Assembly: GCF_016863655.1 (NCBI RefSeq)
Contig: NZ_BOPH01000153.1
Span: forward strand, 1 to 52,217
Direction of reading: 5' to 3'
Source of the DNA: Virgisporangium ochraceum
GTDB lineage: Bacteria; Actinomycetota; Actinomycetes; Mycobacteriales; Micromonosporaceae
DNA: 52,217 nt
Shown: in pieces, positions 18,062-27,599 of the stretch
How positions within the stretch are numbered: position 1 is the first letter of the stretch
Layout of the letters: every line of letters starts with the position of its first letter
Position numbers and translations under genes: made by a program
Notes under the pieces: model-generated
What the model saw: the letters and a program-made list of their open reading frames with translations, nothing else
Databases searched by the model: none
What the model was told of the DNA's origin: nothing

Positions 18062-19492
18062 TCAGTCCGCCCACTCGTCCTCGACGTCCGCGCGCACCCG
18101 CCGCGCCTTGCGTGCCGCGAGCCGCTCGGCGGCCGGCACCCGACCGCTGTCCCCCTCGATCCTGGAGTCGGTCCCGCGTGCGCTGGGGACGTAGTCGTCG
18201 CCCACCGGAACCGTCGGCTGCCAGTCGAATTCACGCATGCCGATGCGCACCGGGCAGCCGGGTTCGGCGCCCGCCTTCGCCAACGCGTCCTCGACGCCGA
18301 GCCGGGCGAGCCGGTCGGCCAGGTATCCGACCGCCTCGTCGTTGTCGAAGTTGGTCTGGCGCACCCAGCGCTCCGGCTTGGAGCCGCGCACCACGTAGAC
18401 ACCCTCGTCGTCCTGCTCGATGGTGAAGCCAGCGTCGTTGACCGCCGTCGGCCGGATCACGATGCGGGTCCGCTCCGGCGGCGGCGCCGACTTCCGGTGC
18501 TCCTCGACCGCCTCGGCCATCGCGAACGTCAACGCCCGCAAGCCTTCCCGCGTCGCCGCGCTCACCTCGAACACCTTCAGGCCGCGCGCCTCGAGGTCGG
18601 GCCGCACCATCTCGGCCAGGTCGCGGCCGTCGGGCACGTCGACCTTGTTCAGCGCCACCAGCCGCGGCCGGTCCTCCAGGCCGCCGTAGGCGGCCAGTTC
18701 GGCCTCGATCGCGTCGATGTCCGCGATCGGGTCGCGCTCCGTCTCCAGCGCGGCCGTGTCGACGACGTGGACCAGCACAGCGCAGCGTTCGATGTGACGC
18801 AGGAACTCCAGCCCGAGCCCCCGACCCTCCGCCGCACCGGGGATGAGCCCCGGCACGTCCGCGATCGTGAACGTGTGGTCGTCGACGCGCACCACGCCGA
18901 GGTTCGGGGTGAGCGTCGTGAACGGGTAGTCGGCGATCTTCGGACGGGCCGCCGACAGCACCGCGATGAGCGACGACTTGCCGGCCGACGGGAAGCCGAC
19001 CAGGCCCACGTCGGCGACGCTCTTCAGCTCCAGCACCACGTCGAACTGCTCGCCGGGCTCACCCAGTTCGGCGAAGCCGGGCGCCTTGCGCTTGGTGTTG
19101 GCCAGTGCGGCGTTTCCGCGCCCGCCCCGGCCGCCGCTCGCCACCACGAAGGACGTGCCTTCGCCGACGAGGTCGACGAGCAGTTCACCGGTCTCGGAGT
19201 AGACGACGGTGCCGTCCGGCACCGGCAGGATCAGGTCCTCGCCCTTGGCCCCGTCGCGGTCGCCCCCCATGCCGCCCTTGCCGTTGCCGGCCTTGACGTG
19301 CGGACGGAAGCGGAAGTCGAGCAACGTGTGCACGCCCGGGTCGACGACGAGCGTCACGTTGCCGCCGTGCCCGCCGTCACCGCCGTCGGGGCCGCCGAAC
19401 GGCTTGAACTTCTCCCGGTGGATGGAGACGCAGCCGTGCCCGCCGTCGCCGGCCCGCACGTGCAGCACCACCCGGTCGACAAAGCTGGCCAC
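18062..19492 (-). CDS. obgE: GTPase ObgE/CgtA
   Basis: A 476-aa Obg GTPase involved in 50S assembly and the stringent response. The N-terminal glycine-rich Obg fold (residues 1-158) starts ASFVDRVVLHVRAGDGGHGC. The G domain has P-loop GFPSAGKS at about 166-173, then DVPG (G3) and NKVD (G4). The C-terminal OCT domain (about 340-430) is present and ends in a charged tail, the usual actinobacterial form. GTG at 19492 sits behind AAGGGA. It follows rplU and rpmA in the conserved rplU-rpmA-obgE order. Confidence 0.98.
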   Translation of the reverse strand: MASFVDRVVLHVRAGDGGHGCVSIHREKFKPFGGPDGGDGGHGGNVTLVVDPGVHTLLDFRFRPHVKAGNGKGGMGGDRDGAKGEDLILPVPDGTVVYSETGELLVDLVGEGTSFVVASGGRGGRGNAALANTKRKAPGFAELGEPGEQFDVVLELKSVADVGLVGFPSAGKSSLIAVLSAARPKIADYPFTTLTPNLGVVRVDDHTFTIADVPGLIPGAAEGRGLGLEFLRHIERCAVLVHVVDTAALETERDPIADIDAIEAELAAYGGLEDRPRLVALNKVDVPDGRDLAEMVRPDLEARGLKVFEVSAATREGLRALTFAMAEAVEEHRKSAPPPERTRIVIRPTAVNDAGFTIEQDDEGVYVVRGSKPERWVRQTNFDNDEAVGYLADRLARLGVEDALAKAGAEPGCPVRIGMREFDWQPTVPVGDDYVPSARGTDSRIEGDSGRVPAAERLAARKARRVRADVEDEWAD

Positions 19493-19516
19493 AGTGATCC
19501 CTTCGAAGACAAAGAG

Positions 19517-19555
19517 CGACGGCGGGCCTGGCGCTCACGCGCCGGCCCGCCGTCG
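19517..19555 (-). terminator. Hairpin between rpmA and obgE
   Basis: A 12-bp stem pairs 19517-19528 with 19544-19555 and an inner GGCGC/GCGCC pairing extends it. Lying between the rpmA stop and obgE start, it may partly terminate the ribosomal transcript or act as an RNA-stability element. There is no T-run. Confidence 0.6.
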
Positions 19556-19570
19556 ACCGAAAGCTGTGTG

Positions 19571-19828
19571 TTACGCCTCGACCGGCACGATGCTGACGGT
19601 CTTGCGGCCGCGCCGCTTGCCGAACTGCACGTTGCCGGCGGCCAGGGCGAACAGCGTGTCGTCGCCACCGCGACCGACGAGCTCACCCGGGTGGAACTTG
19701 GTACCGCGCTGGCGGACGATGATCTCGCCGGCACCGACCAACTGACCGCCGAACCGCTTCACGCCCAGCCGCTGCGACGCGGAGTCGCGCCCGTTGCGAG
19801 AGCTGGAAGCACCTTTTTTGTGAGCCAT
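19571..19828 (-). CDS. rpmA: 50S ribosomal protein L27
   Basis: An 85-aa L27. It starts MAHKKGASSSRNGRDSASQRLGVKRFGGQ, the canonical N terminus that reaches toward the peptidyl-transferase centre, and no extra cleaved leader is present. The rest (VRQRGTKFHPG, FGKRRGRK) is standard. It lies 7 bp after the rplU stop and shares its transcript. Confidence 0.98.
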   Translation of the reverse strand: MAHKKGASSSRNGRDSASQRLGVKRFGGQLVGAGEIIVRQRGTKFHPGELVGRGGDDTLFALAAGNVQFGKRRGRKTVSIVPVEA

Positions 19829-19835
19829 CGCCTGC

Positions 19836-20150
19836 CTACTTTCCGGACTTGATGCTGGTCACCTTGACCTGCGTCAGCGGCTGGCGGTGACCCTGACGCT
19901 TGTGGTACCCGGTCTTGTTCTTGAACTTGTGGATCCGGATCTTCGGACCCTTGGTGTGGGCGACCACCTCGGCGGTGACCGCGACGCTGGCCAGCTTCGC
20001 CGCTTCGGTGACCAGGTTGTCGCCGTCGACCAGGAGAACCGCGGCCAGCGACAGCGAGTCGCCCGGCGCACCGGCGAGCTTCTCGACCTCGATCACGTCA
20101 CCCTCAGCGACCTTGTACTGCTTGCCGCCGGTCTTGACGATCGCGTACAT
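19836..20150 (-). CDS. rplU: 50S ribosomal protein L21
   Basis: A 104-aa L21 that binds 23S rRNA. MYAIVKTGGKQYKVAEGD opens the protein and KIRIHKFKNKTGYHKRQGHRQ forms the basic C-terminal RNA-binding part. The ATG at 20150 has AGGAG (20164-20160) nine bases away. About 85 bp between it and the upstream terminator must carry the promoter of the rplU-rpmA operon, but I could not pick out its boxes. Confidence 0.98.
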   Translation of the reverse strand: MYAIVKTGGKQYKVAEGDVIEVEKLAGAPGDSLSLAAVLLVDGDNLVTEAAKLASVAVTAEVVAHTKGPKIRIHKFKNKTGYHKRQGHRQPLTQVKVTSIKSGK

Positions 20151-20238
20151 CGACGCGGACTCCTGTCGTAGCTGTTACACCTTGGGGTTGCCGGCGCGAC
20201 CCAGACAAGGGGCACACAGCAACGAGGCGCACAGAAAT

Positions 20239-20271
20239 GCGCCGTCGGCAAGCTTACCCCGCCGACGGCGC
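20239..20271 (-). terminator. Terminator of the helical lipoprotein gene
   Basis: An 11-bp stem pairs 20239-20249 with 20261-20271 around 11 nt. On the minus strand it starts 9 bp after the lipoprotein stop and is followed by ATTTCTGTG. It isolates that gene from rplU. Confidence 0.8.
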
Positions 20272-20280
20272 CAGCCAAAA

Positions 20281-20874
20281 TCAGCCGCAGATGCGCAGCA
20301 CCTTGTCGGTGGCCGCCTCGATCTCGCTGGTGTTCAGGTCGCCGAGCTTGTCGAGGTCGGCCACGCCGTTGATCTGGGAGTTGACCTTCTCCAGACCCTG
20401 CGCGTACTCGGTGAGCGCCTGCTTGAGCTCGGCGCTCTGCGCCTTGCCGGCCTGGGTGCGCATGCCGGCCGCCCACTCGCTGAACAGCGTCTTGACCGCG
20501 TTGACCGTCGCCTGCTCGTTGCCGCCCTGCGACGCCTGGACGACCGCCTCGCCGAACTTCCGGGTCGACTCGGCGACCAGCTTCTCCTGGTCGGCGCAGA
20601 CCTGCTTGTCGGCACCGGTCGCGGTGCCTCCCTCGCCGGTCACACCCGGGTCACCGGGTGCGCCGGGTGCTCCCGGCGTGGCGGTGCCCGCGGTCGCCGA
20701 CGGGTCGACCGGCGCCGCCGACCCCGACCCGGACGCCGATGCCGACGCCGATGCCTTCGGCGCGCCCGAGCCGGATCGCTTCGGCTCGTCGTCGCCGCAT
20801 CCGGCGAGGCCGAAGGCGAGCGTGGCAGCAAGCGTGACACGCGCGAACAGGACCAGACCGGTGCGGGCAAGCAT
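20281..20874 (-). CDS. Helical lipoprotein of unknown function
   Basis: A 197-aa predicted lipoprotein. The ATG at 20874 with AGGAG (20887-20883) begins the signal peptide MLARTGLVLFARVTLAATL and lipobox LAGC; an in-frame upstream start would add 35 residues before it. A linker rich in Ser, Ala, Gly and Pro runs to about residue 85. The remaining ~110 residues are predicted helical, with Cys in QVCADQEK near their start and a terminal RICG, suggesting a disulfide that closes a helical bundle. No named family is recognised. A terminator isolates it downstream. Confidence 0.87.
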   Translation of the reverse strand: MLARTGLVLFARVTLAATLAFGLAGCGDDEPKRSGSGAPKASASASASGSGSAAPVDPSATAGTATPGAPGAPGDPGVTGEGGTATGADKQVCADQEKLVAESTRKFGEAVVQASQGGNEQATVNAVKTLFSEWAAGMRTQAGKAQSAELKQALTEYAQGLEKVNSQINGVADLDKLGDLNTSEIEAATDKVLRICG

Positions 20875-20988
20875 CAGGGCGGCTCCTCGGTCGAACGTAC
20901 GGGGTCTCCGCGGGGACACAGTACGTCGCTTACCCGAACCGGTGCCCCTCGATGCGACCGTATTCGATGAACCTGGCACCCAGGTAAC

Positions 20989-21024
20989 GATCGTGAACCC
21001 CTGCGCGTACAGGGGTTCACGATC
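20989..21024 (-). terminator. Perfect hairpin just past rne
   Basis: A 15-bp perfect stem pairs 20989-21003 with 21010-21024 around a 6-nt loop. It lies 6 bp beyond the rne stop on the minus strand. It lacks a T-run, common for terminators in this group. Confidence 0.75.
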
Positions 21025-21030
21025 CCCTGA

Positions 21031-24000
21031 CTACGGGCGGGTGCGGCGCCTCGTGCCGCGCCTCGTGCGTCGGCGCAAACCCTCGCCGGCGTCCGGGTCG
21101 GTGTCGCCGTCGGTGTCCTCGACGACCGCGGCCTCGTCGGCTTCGACCGTCGGGTCCTCGATGTCCTCGATGACCGGTTCGAGGTCGGCGTCGGAGACCT
21201 CGACGGCCTCGACCAGTTCGGGCGCCTCGACCTCCGGCGCCTCGGCCACCGCGGCACCCGACCCGCGCCGCCCGCGGCGACGGCTGGCGCGCGTCCCGGT
21301 CCCCTCGCCTGCGCCCGACCCCGACGAGCCGGAACCGTTCGCCGCGGCCTGCACCGACCCGGCCGCCGACGAGGCGGCCGCGACCTTCGCGAGCTCCGAC
21401 CGGCCGCCACCGCCGCCGCCGCCGTGACCGTTGCCGCCACCGCCGCCGCGCTTGTCGCCGACCGGCTCCGGATGGATGATCAGCCCCCGGCCGCGGCAGT
21501 GCTCGCAGGTCTCGCTGAACGCCTCGAGCAGGCCCTGGCCGACCCGCTTGCGGGTCATCTGCACCAGGCCGAGCGAGGTGATCTCGGTGACCTGGTGCTT
21601 GGTGCGGTCGCGGCCGAGGCACTCGGTGAGGCGGCGGAGCACCAGCTCACGGTTGCTTTCCAGCACCATGTCGATGAAGTCGATCACGATGATGCCGCCG
21701 AGGTCGCGCAGCCGCAGCTGGCGCACGATCTCTTCGGCCGCCTCGAGGTTGTTGCGGGTGACGGTCTCCTCGAGGTTGCCGCCAGCACCGGTGTACTTGC
21801 CGGTGTTGACGTCGATGACCGTCATCGCCTCGGTGCGGTCGATGACGAGGCTTCCGCCGGAGGGCAGGAAGACCTTCCGGTCGAGCGCCTTCATCAGCTG
21901 CTCGTCGATGCGCATGTCGTGGAAGACGTCGCCGGTGCCGGTGTAGCGGCGCAGCCGCGGCACCAGGTCGGGCGAGACGTGCTGGAGGTAGGGCTCGACC
22001 ATGTCGTACGCGTCGGAGCCCTGGATCACCAGGTCCTTGAAGTCCTCGTTGAAAAGGTCACGCACGACCCGGATCACCAGGTCGGGCTCCTCGTCGAGCA
22101 TCGCGGGCGCGTTCACCGACGACGCCCTCTTCTGGATCGCCTCCCACTGCGCCTGGAGCCTCGCCACGTCGCGGCTGAGCTCGTCTTCGCTGGCGCCCTC
22201 GGCGGCGGTGCGGACGATCACGCCGGCGCCCTCGGGCACCAGGTTCTTGAGGATGTCGCGCAGCCGCTTCCGCTCGACGTCGGGCAGTTTGCGGCTGATG
22301 CCGGACGCGTTCCCGTTCGGCACGTACACCAGGTGCCGACCGCTCAACGCGATGTGACTGGTGAGCCGGGCACCCTTGGTACCGATCGGATCCTTCGTCA
22401 CCTGCACCAGGACCGAATCGCCCGACTTCAGCGCCTGCTCGATCGTGCGGGTGCGCCCTTCCAGCCCGCTGGCGTCCCAGTTGACCTCGCCGGCGTAGAG
22501 CACGGCGTTGCGCCCCCGCCCGACGTCGACGAACGCCGCCTCCATGCTGGGCAGCACGTTCTGCACCCGGCCGAGGAACACGCTGCCGACCAGCGTCTGC
22601 GAGGTGCTCCTGGTGACGTAGTGCTCGACCAGGATGTCGTCCTCGAGCACCGCGATCTGGGTGCGCTCGCCCTTCTGGCGCACGACCATCACCCGGTCGA
22701 CCGCCTCCCGGCGCGCCAGGAACTCGGCCTCGCTCAGGATCGGCGGCCGGGTCCGCCGCTGCTCACGGCCGTCGCGCCGGCGCTGCCGCTTGGCTTCCAG
22801 CCGGGTGGACCCGGAGACGCCCTGCACCTCGTCACGGGCCGCCCGCGGCTCCCGGATCTTGACGACCACGTTCGGGTCGTCGCCCCCGTCGTCGGCACCG
22901 GCCGCGCCCTTGCGCCGCCGCCTGCGCCGCCGGCGGGTGGTGGACCCGTCGTCGTCCTCGTCGTCGTCGGCCGCGGCCTCCTCGGCGTCGGCGGCCGGTT
23001 CGGCGTCGCCCTCGACGTCGTCGCCGTCGTCGGCGCCACCCCGGCCCCGGCCCCTGCCCCGGCGCCCGCGGCGGCGGCGCCGGCCACCGGCGGTCAGGTC
23101 GTCGTCGTCCTCGTCGCCCACCTCGGCGTCGGCGCCGTCGTCGGCGCCCTCGTCGGTGTCGGCCGCGTTGTCGGCCGCGGTGTCGTCGGCGTCAGCCTCG
23201 GCCACGACCGGTTCGGCCTCGGCTCCGCGCCGGCCCCGCCGCCGCCTGCTGCGCGCCGGCGGCTCACCGGCCGTCTCGGCACCAGCCTCTTCCGTGACCT
23301 CGTGAGCACCGTCCTCGGCACGCGGCCGCGGCTCCTCCTCGGTGACCGGGGGAACGGCCGGCACTGTGGTGCGACCCCGCCGGGTACGGACCGGAGGTGC
23401 TTCCTCCTCGGTCGCCTCGGGCGCCATGAACAGCACACTCGCCGCCGGTGCCGCCCGCCGCCGCGAACGCGGAGGGGCCTCCTCGACGGCCGCGACGGGC
23501 GCGACCTCCACCGGCGCGGGCCGGGCCGCCTGCCCGGCACCCCCGTCGACCGTGGTGCCCGCGTCGACACCGTCACCCGGAACGCCCGCCTGGACGCCGG
23601 CGCCCGAAGCGACCGCGTCCGCCGGTTCCGCAGACGGCGCTGACGCAGCCGGACTGGTCGCCGCCGCGCCGGCCGTGGCCGTGGCGGTGCTGGCCGTGGC
23701 CGCCCGGCGACGGGTGCGCCGTGCCGGCTCCGGCGCCGTTTCGGTAGATACGCCGGCAGCGTCTGCTTCGGGCGACTTGCCCGCTTCAGCGGTGGCCTGT
23801 TCAGCAGCGGCCTGTTCGGCGGTGGTCTGTTCGGCGGTGGTCTGTTCGGCGGTGGCAGTCGGCTCGGCGGCAGCGGCGGCGGTCGCCTTGGTTGCCCGCC
23901 GCCGACGGGTACGGGGTGCCGGCTCACTGGCGGCCTCGGCCACCGGCTGGGCTGCGGGGTCGGCTGCGGGCTCGGCCGCGTCCACCGCGGCGCCGGCCTC

Positions 24001-24630
24001 GATGGCGGCACCCGGCTCGGCGGCGGCACCGGCCGAGACCTCGGCCGCGGCACCGGCCGGCACAGCCTTGGTAGCCCGGCGCCGGGTACGCCGGGCCGGC
24101 GCCGGGACCGGCTCGTCCACGGCGGGCACCACCACCGGCGCCGCCACGGCAGCCACCGACTCGTCCACAGAAGGCTCCGCCACGGCGGGCACCACCACGG
24201 CGGGCTCCGCCACCACGGCCACCGGCACCTCGACGGCGGGCGGCACCGCGGCCGTGGGCTCCTCCACGGCCGGCTCGCGCTCGGCCACCGGCTCGTCCTC
24301 GGCGGCCGGTTCCTCTTCGGCCGCGGATTCCTCTTCGGCGGCCAACTCGGCGGTCAGTACCGCCTCGGGGGCCGCGGCCAGGCCGCTGACCTGCCCACTC
24401 GCCGGCTCGGCGGCGGGCTCCGCCGGCTCGTGTGCCAGCTCAGCGGCGCCGGCGTCAGGCGGCCCCGGATCGGACTGCCCCACATCGGGCAAAGAGTGCC
24501 CACCTGCCGGGTTTGTCGCTTCTTCGGCCCGCGGGGTCGCGGTGTCGGTCTCGGGCGCATTGGCGGCTGAGACAACGTCGGGGTGCGACTGCGCCCCACC
24601 CGTCTCGCCGCTCGGCTCGTTGTCGAGCAT
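21031..24630 (-). CDS. rne: Ribonuclease E/G with a long disordered N terminus
   Basis: A 1199-aa RNase E/G endoribonuclease that starts mRNA decay and matures rRNA and tRNA. Residues 1 to about 640 are Ala/Glu/Pro/Val-rich and disordered, with recurrent basic RTRRRATKA blocks and acidic stretches. The S1 domain begins around residue 655, followed by the 5'-sensor and the DNase I-like catalytic part. The metal-binding aspartates are Asp940 (AMTVIDVNTG) and Asp984 (IVIDFIDM). The zinc link is CEHC at 1042-1045. A shorter Gly/Ser- and Arg-rich tail follows. ATG 24630 has GGAG at 24644-24641; the longer frame is unlikely. Actinobacterial enzymes are known for scaffold regions on both sides of the core; here most of the extension is N-terminal. 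Confidence 0.96.
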   Translation of the reverse strand: MLDNEPSGETGGAQSHPDVVSAANAPETDTATPRAEEATNPAGGHSLPDVGQSDPGPPDAGAAELAHEPAEPAAEPASGQVSGLAAAPEAVLTAELAAEEESAAEEEPAAEDEPVAEREPAVEEPTAAVPPAVEVPVAVVAEPAVVVPAVAEPSVDESVAAVAAPVVVPAVDEPVPAPARRTRRRATKAVPAGAAAEVSAGAAAEPGAAIEAGAAVDAAEPAADPAAQPVAEAASEPAPRTRRRRATKATAAAAAEPTATAEQTTAEQTTAEQAAAEQATAEAGKSPEADAAGVSTETAPEPARRTRRRAATASTATATAGAAATSPAASAPSAEPADAVASGAGVQAGVPGDGVDAGTTVDGGAGQAARPAPVEVAPVAAVEEAPPRSRRRAAPAASVLFMAPEATEEEAPPVRTRRGRTTVPAVPPVTEEEPRPRAEDGAHEVTEEAGAETAGEPPARSRRRRGRRGAEAEPVVAEADADDTAADNAADTDEGADDGADAEVGDEDDDDLTAGGRRRRRGRRGRGRGRGGADDGDDVEGDAEPAADAEEAAADDDEDDDGSTTRRRRRRRRKGAAGADDGGDDPNVVVKIREPRAARDEVQGVSGSTRLEAKRQRRRDGREQRRTRPPILSEAEFLARREAVDRVMVVRQKGERTQIAVLEDDILVEHYVTRSTSQTLVGSVFLGRVQNVLPSMEAAFVDVGRGRNAVLYAGEVNWDASGLEGRTRTIEQALKSGDSVLVQVTKDPIGTKGARLTSHIALSGRHLVYVPNGNASGISRKLPDVERKRLRDILKNLVPEGAGVIVRTAAEGASEDELSRDVARLQAQWEAIQKRASSVNAPAMLDEEPDLVIRVVRDLFNEDFKDLVIQGSDAYDMVEPYLQHVSPDLVPRLRRYTGTGDVFHDMRIDEQLMKALDRKVFLPSGGSLVIDRTEAMTVIDVNTGKYTGAGGNLEETVTRNNLEAAEEIVRQLRLRDLGGIIVIDFIDMVLESNRELVLRRLTECLGRDRTKHQVTEITSLGLVQMTRKRVGQGLLEAFSETCEHCRGRGLIIHPEPVGDKRGGGGGNGHGGGGGGGRSELAKVAAASSAAGSVQAAANGSGSSGSGAGEGTGTRASRRRGRRGSGAAVAEAPEVEAPELVEAVEVSDADLEPVIEDIEDPTVEADEAAVVEDTDGDTDPDAGEGLRRRTRRGTRRRTRP

Positions 24631-24763
24631 TCGGGACGTTCTCCAGTTCTGGCGCTCCCGGGCGCGTGCCAACGCAGCCACGCAGGTGCACCGTTGTGGT
24701 ACCGGCGGCCCGTCTCCCACTCACGAGAACAGGGCGGCGAGCCACCGAAGTCTGCCCACCCCG

Positions 24764-25552
24764 TCAGGCCGACGGGGCGCCGATGGCTTCCTGTGCGCGG
24801 CCGGCCGCGAACGGATCGACGATCTCGCCCTCCGTGGTGAGCATTCCCTGGGCCAGCCGGGTCGCCCGGGGCGGGCTCGGCAGCTCCAGGCCAGCGACCA
24901 CGCGCAGGCCGGACAGAACGTCATCGGGTCGCACGGTCGGGGTGACCTGCCGTACGACAAGGTCGAGTATCGCACACGGTGCGCCGTCGACCCCGGAAGG
25001 TGCGTCATCCCGCACGGCGAGCGAGGCCACGGCCGCCCGCGCGTCGAAAGTGCGGCGTCCCTGCTTGGTCATCCGTTCGACCGGCACCTCGGCCGCCGCC
25101 AGGAACGCGGCCACCGCCGAGGAGGCCGCCTCGAAGGTCACCCCGGGAAGGTCGATGGACCAGGAGCCGGCGTCGATCCGGTCGGCCAGCGAGCCGCCAC
25201 CGGCCAGCGGCGCCTCCACCGCGTCGAGCACGTCGAGACCGGGCGACAGCGCCGCGTCGAGCGCCCGCGCGAGGAGGGTCACGTCGACGACCTCGCGGAG
25301 CCCGATCTCGAGGTACTCGGCCTCGCTCGCGACCCCCGTGGGTGCCGCCGAGGCGTACGAGACCTTCGGGTGTGGCGTGAACCCCTGTGAATACGCGATC
25401 GGCACGCCGGCCCGGTGGATCGCCCGCTCGAACGCCCGGGCGAAGTCACGGTGTGACGTAAATCTCAGCGGCCCACGCTTCGAGTACCGGATCCGCACCC
25501 GCTGCACGACCGGTGCCTGCCCGCCCGCCGGCTGGTTCTTGGCCCTGCTCAA
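24764..25552 (-). CDS. TIGR03936/DUF2344 radical-SAM-associated protein
   Basis: A 262-aa protein with the family signature VRIRYSKRGPLRFTSHRDFARAFERA and AYSQGFTPHPKVSYASA. It always accompanies a B12-binding-domain-like radical SAM protein, which is the gene directly upstream. I place the start at TTG 25552, overlapping that gene's stop as TTGA, the coupling style seen throughout this window; a GTG at 25507 is an alternative. In some phyla the two domains are fused, so they probably form one complex. The reaction has not been defined. Confidence 0.86.
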   Translation of the reverse strand: MSRAKNQPAGGQAPVVQRVRIRYSKRGPLRFTSHRDFARAFERAIHRAGVPIAYSQGFTPHPKVSYASAAPTGVASEAEYLEIGLREVVDVTLLARALDAALSPGLDVLDAVEAPLAGGGSLADRIDAGSWSIDLPGVTFEAASSAVAAFLAAAEVPVERMTKQGRRTFDARAAVASLAVRDDAPSGVDGAPCAILDLVVRQVTPTVRPDDVLSGLRVVAGLELPSPPRATRLAQGMLTTEGEIVDPFAAGRAQEAIGAPSA

Positions 25553-27522
25553 TGAACTCGCTCCGCTCGCGCGGGCTCCGGAGCCGGCACCCGGAGAGTG
25601 CTGTTCAAGGTCAACGGGACCAGCTTGCGCCCGGTCGGGCCGATCTGGATCTCCGTGTCCTGGCTCGGGCACACGCCGCAGTCGAAGCACGGGGTCCAGC
25701 GGCAGTCGTCCTGCTCGTACTCGGAGATCGAGTCCTGCCAGTCCTGCCAGAGCCAGGTCTTGTCGAGCCCGGAGTCGAGGTGGTCCCAGGGCAGCACCTC
25801 GGCCTCACCGCGCTCGCGGGTGGTGTACCAGTCGAGGTCGAGGCCGAAGGAGGGCAGCACGTCGGCGGCGGCCGTCACCCACCGGGCGAACGAGAAGTGC
25901 TCCGACCAGCCGTCGAAGCGTCCCCCGTCCTCCCACACCCGACGGATCACCGCACCGACCCGGCGGTCGCCGCGCGACAGCAGGCCCTCGATCAGCGACG
26001 GCTCGCCGTCGTGGTACCGGAACCCGATCGCCCGCCCGAGCGACCGGTCGGAGTTGATCTCCTGCTTCAGCAGCCGGAGCCGGTTGTCGATCACCTCCGG
26101 CGGCTCCATCCGGGCCCACTGGAACGGGGTGTGCGGCTTCGGCACGAACCCGCCGATCGACACCGTGCACCGGATGTCCTTCGACCCGGTCGCGGCCCGC
26201 CCGGCCTTGATCACCTCGTGCGCCAGGCGGGCGATCTGCAGGACGTCCTCGTCGGTCTCGGTGGGGAGGCCGCACATGAAGTACAGCTTCACCTGCCGCC
26301 AGCCGTTCGAGTACGCGGTGACGACGGTCCTGATCAGGTCTTCCTCGGACACCATCTTGTTGATCACGCGACGGATCCGCTCGGACCCGCCCTCGGGCGC
26401 GAACGTCAGGCCGGTGCGCCGTCCGTTGCGGCTCAGCTCCTCGGCCAGCGTGATGTTGAAGGCGTCCACCCGCGTCGACGGCAGGGACAGCGAGACGTTG
26501 GTGCCGGCGTACTGCTCGGCGAGCCCGGAGCACATGTCGCCGATCTCCGAGTGGTCGGCCGACGACAGCGACAGCAGCCCGACCTCGGTGAACCCGGAGT
26601 ACTCGAGCCCCTCCCGCACCATCTGGCCCACGGTGGTGATCGACCGCTCCCGCACCGGACGCGTGATCATGCCCGCCTGGCAGAAGCGGCACCCCCGGGT
26701 GCAGCCGCGGAAGATCTCCACCGCGTAGCGCTCGTGGACCGTCTCGGCCAGCGGCACGATCGGCTTCTTCGGGTACGGCCACTCGTCGAGGTTCATCGTG
26801 GTGCGCTTGTGCACCCGGAACGGCACGTCGGGGCGGTTGGGCACGACCCGCTGGATGCGCCCGTCGGGCAGGTAGTCGACGTCGTAGAACCGGGGCACGT
26901 AGACGCTCTCGGTGCGGGCCAGCCGCAGCAGCAGCTCGTCTCGCCCGCCCGGGCAGCCGTCGGCCTTCCAGGCGCGGACGATGTCGGTGATCTCCAGGAC
27001 GGCCTCTTCACCGTCGCCCAGCACGGCGGCGTCGATGAAGTCGGCGATCGGCTCCGGGTTGAACGACGCGTGTCCCCCGGCGATCACCACCGGGTGGTCG
27101 TCGCCGCGGTCGGCGGACAGCAGCGGGATACCGGCAAGGTCAAGGGCCGTGAGCAGGTTCGTGTACCCGAGCTCGGTGGCGAACGAGATCCCGAACAGGT
27201 CGAACGCGCCGACCGGCCGGTGGCTGTCGACGGTGAACTGCGGCACGCCGTGCTCGCGCATCAGCTTCTCGAGGTCGGGCCAGACCGCGTAGGTGCGCTC
27301 GGCCAGCACGTCGGGCCGCTCGTTCAGCACCTCGTAGAGGATCTGGACGCCCTGGTTCGGCAGGCCGACCTCGTACGCGTCGGGGTACATGAGCACCCAG
27401 CGCACGGTGGCCTCGTCCCATGGCTTGACCACGGCACCCAGCTCTCCACCTACGTACTGGATCGGCTTGCTGACCAGCGGCAGTAGGTGTTCGAGCTGCG
27501 GGAAGACGCTCGTAACGGTCAC
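25549..27522 (-). CDS. TIGR03960 family radical SAM protein
   Basis: A 657-aa radical SAM enzyme. An N-terminal cobalamin-binding-like Rossmann region (GGHASFNPEPIADFID) precedes the radical SAM core with the 4Fe-4S motif CTRGCRFC (Cys274, Cys278, Cys281). The C-terminal part includes a cysteine cluster (CGVCPSQDTEIQ) that may hold another cluster. It pairs with the DUF2344 protein downstream. Substrate unknown; RNA modification has been suggested because the pair lies next to rne in many actinobacteria, but that is only context. The start is GTG at 27522. Confidence 0.92.
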   Translation of the reverse strand: MTVTSVFPQLEHLLPLVSKPIQYVGGELGAVVKPWDEATVRWVLMYPDAYEVGLPNQGVQILYEVLNERPDVLAERTYAVWPDLEKLMREHGVPQFTVDSHRPVGAFDLFGISFATELGYTNLLTALDLAGIPLLSADRGDDHPVVIAGGHASFNPEPIADFIDAAVLGDGEEAVLEITDIVRAWKADGCPGGRDELLLRLARTESVYVPRFYDVDYLPDGRIQRVVPNRPDVPFRVHKRTTMNLDEWPYPKKPIVPLAETVHERYAVEIFRGCTRGCRFCQAGMITRPVRERSITTVGQMVREGLEYSGFTEVGLLSLSSADHSEIGDMCSGLAEQYAGTNVSLSLPSTRVDAFNITLAEELSRNGRRTGLTFAPEGGSERIRRVINKMVSEEDLIRTVVTAYSNGWRQVKLYFMCGLPTETDEDVLQIARLAHEVIKAGRAATGSKDIRCTVSIGGFVPKPHTPFQWARMEPPEVIDNRLRLLKQEINSDRSLGRAIGFRYHDGEPSLIEGLLSRGDRRVGAVIRRVWEDGGRFDGWSEHFSFARWVTAAADVLPSFGLDLDWYTTRERGEAEVLPWDHLDSGLDKTWLWQDWQDSISEYEQDDCRWTPCFDCGVCPSQDTEIQIGPTGRKLVPLTLNSTLRVPAPEPARAERVH

Positions 27523-27599
27523 GGGAGACCAGCCTACGTGAACCCCCGCCGTACTCTCGAATTGCTCAACGCGCGCGAGCCACGGCCGAGGGGGGTGCC

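Noticed and set aside
20989..21024. Attachment site or mobile-element end
   Set aside because: The perfect hairpin lies directly after the rne stop, which is better explained as a terminator.
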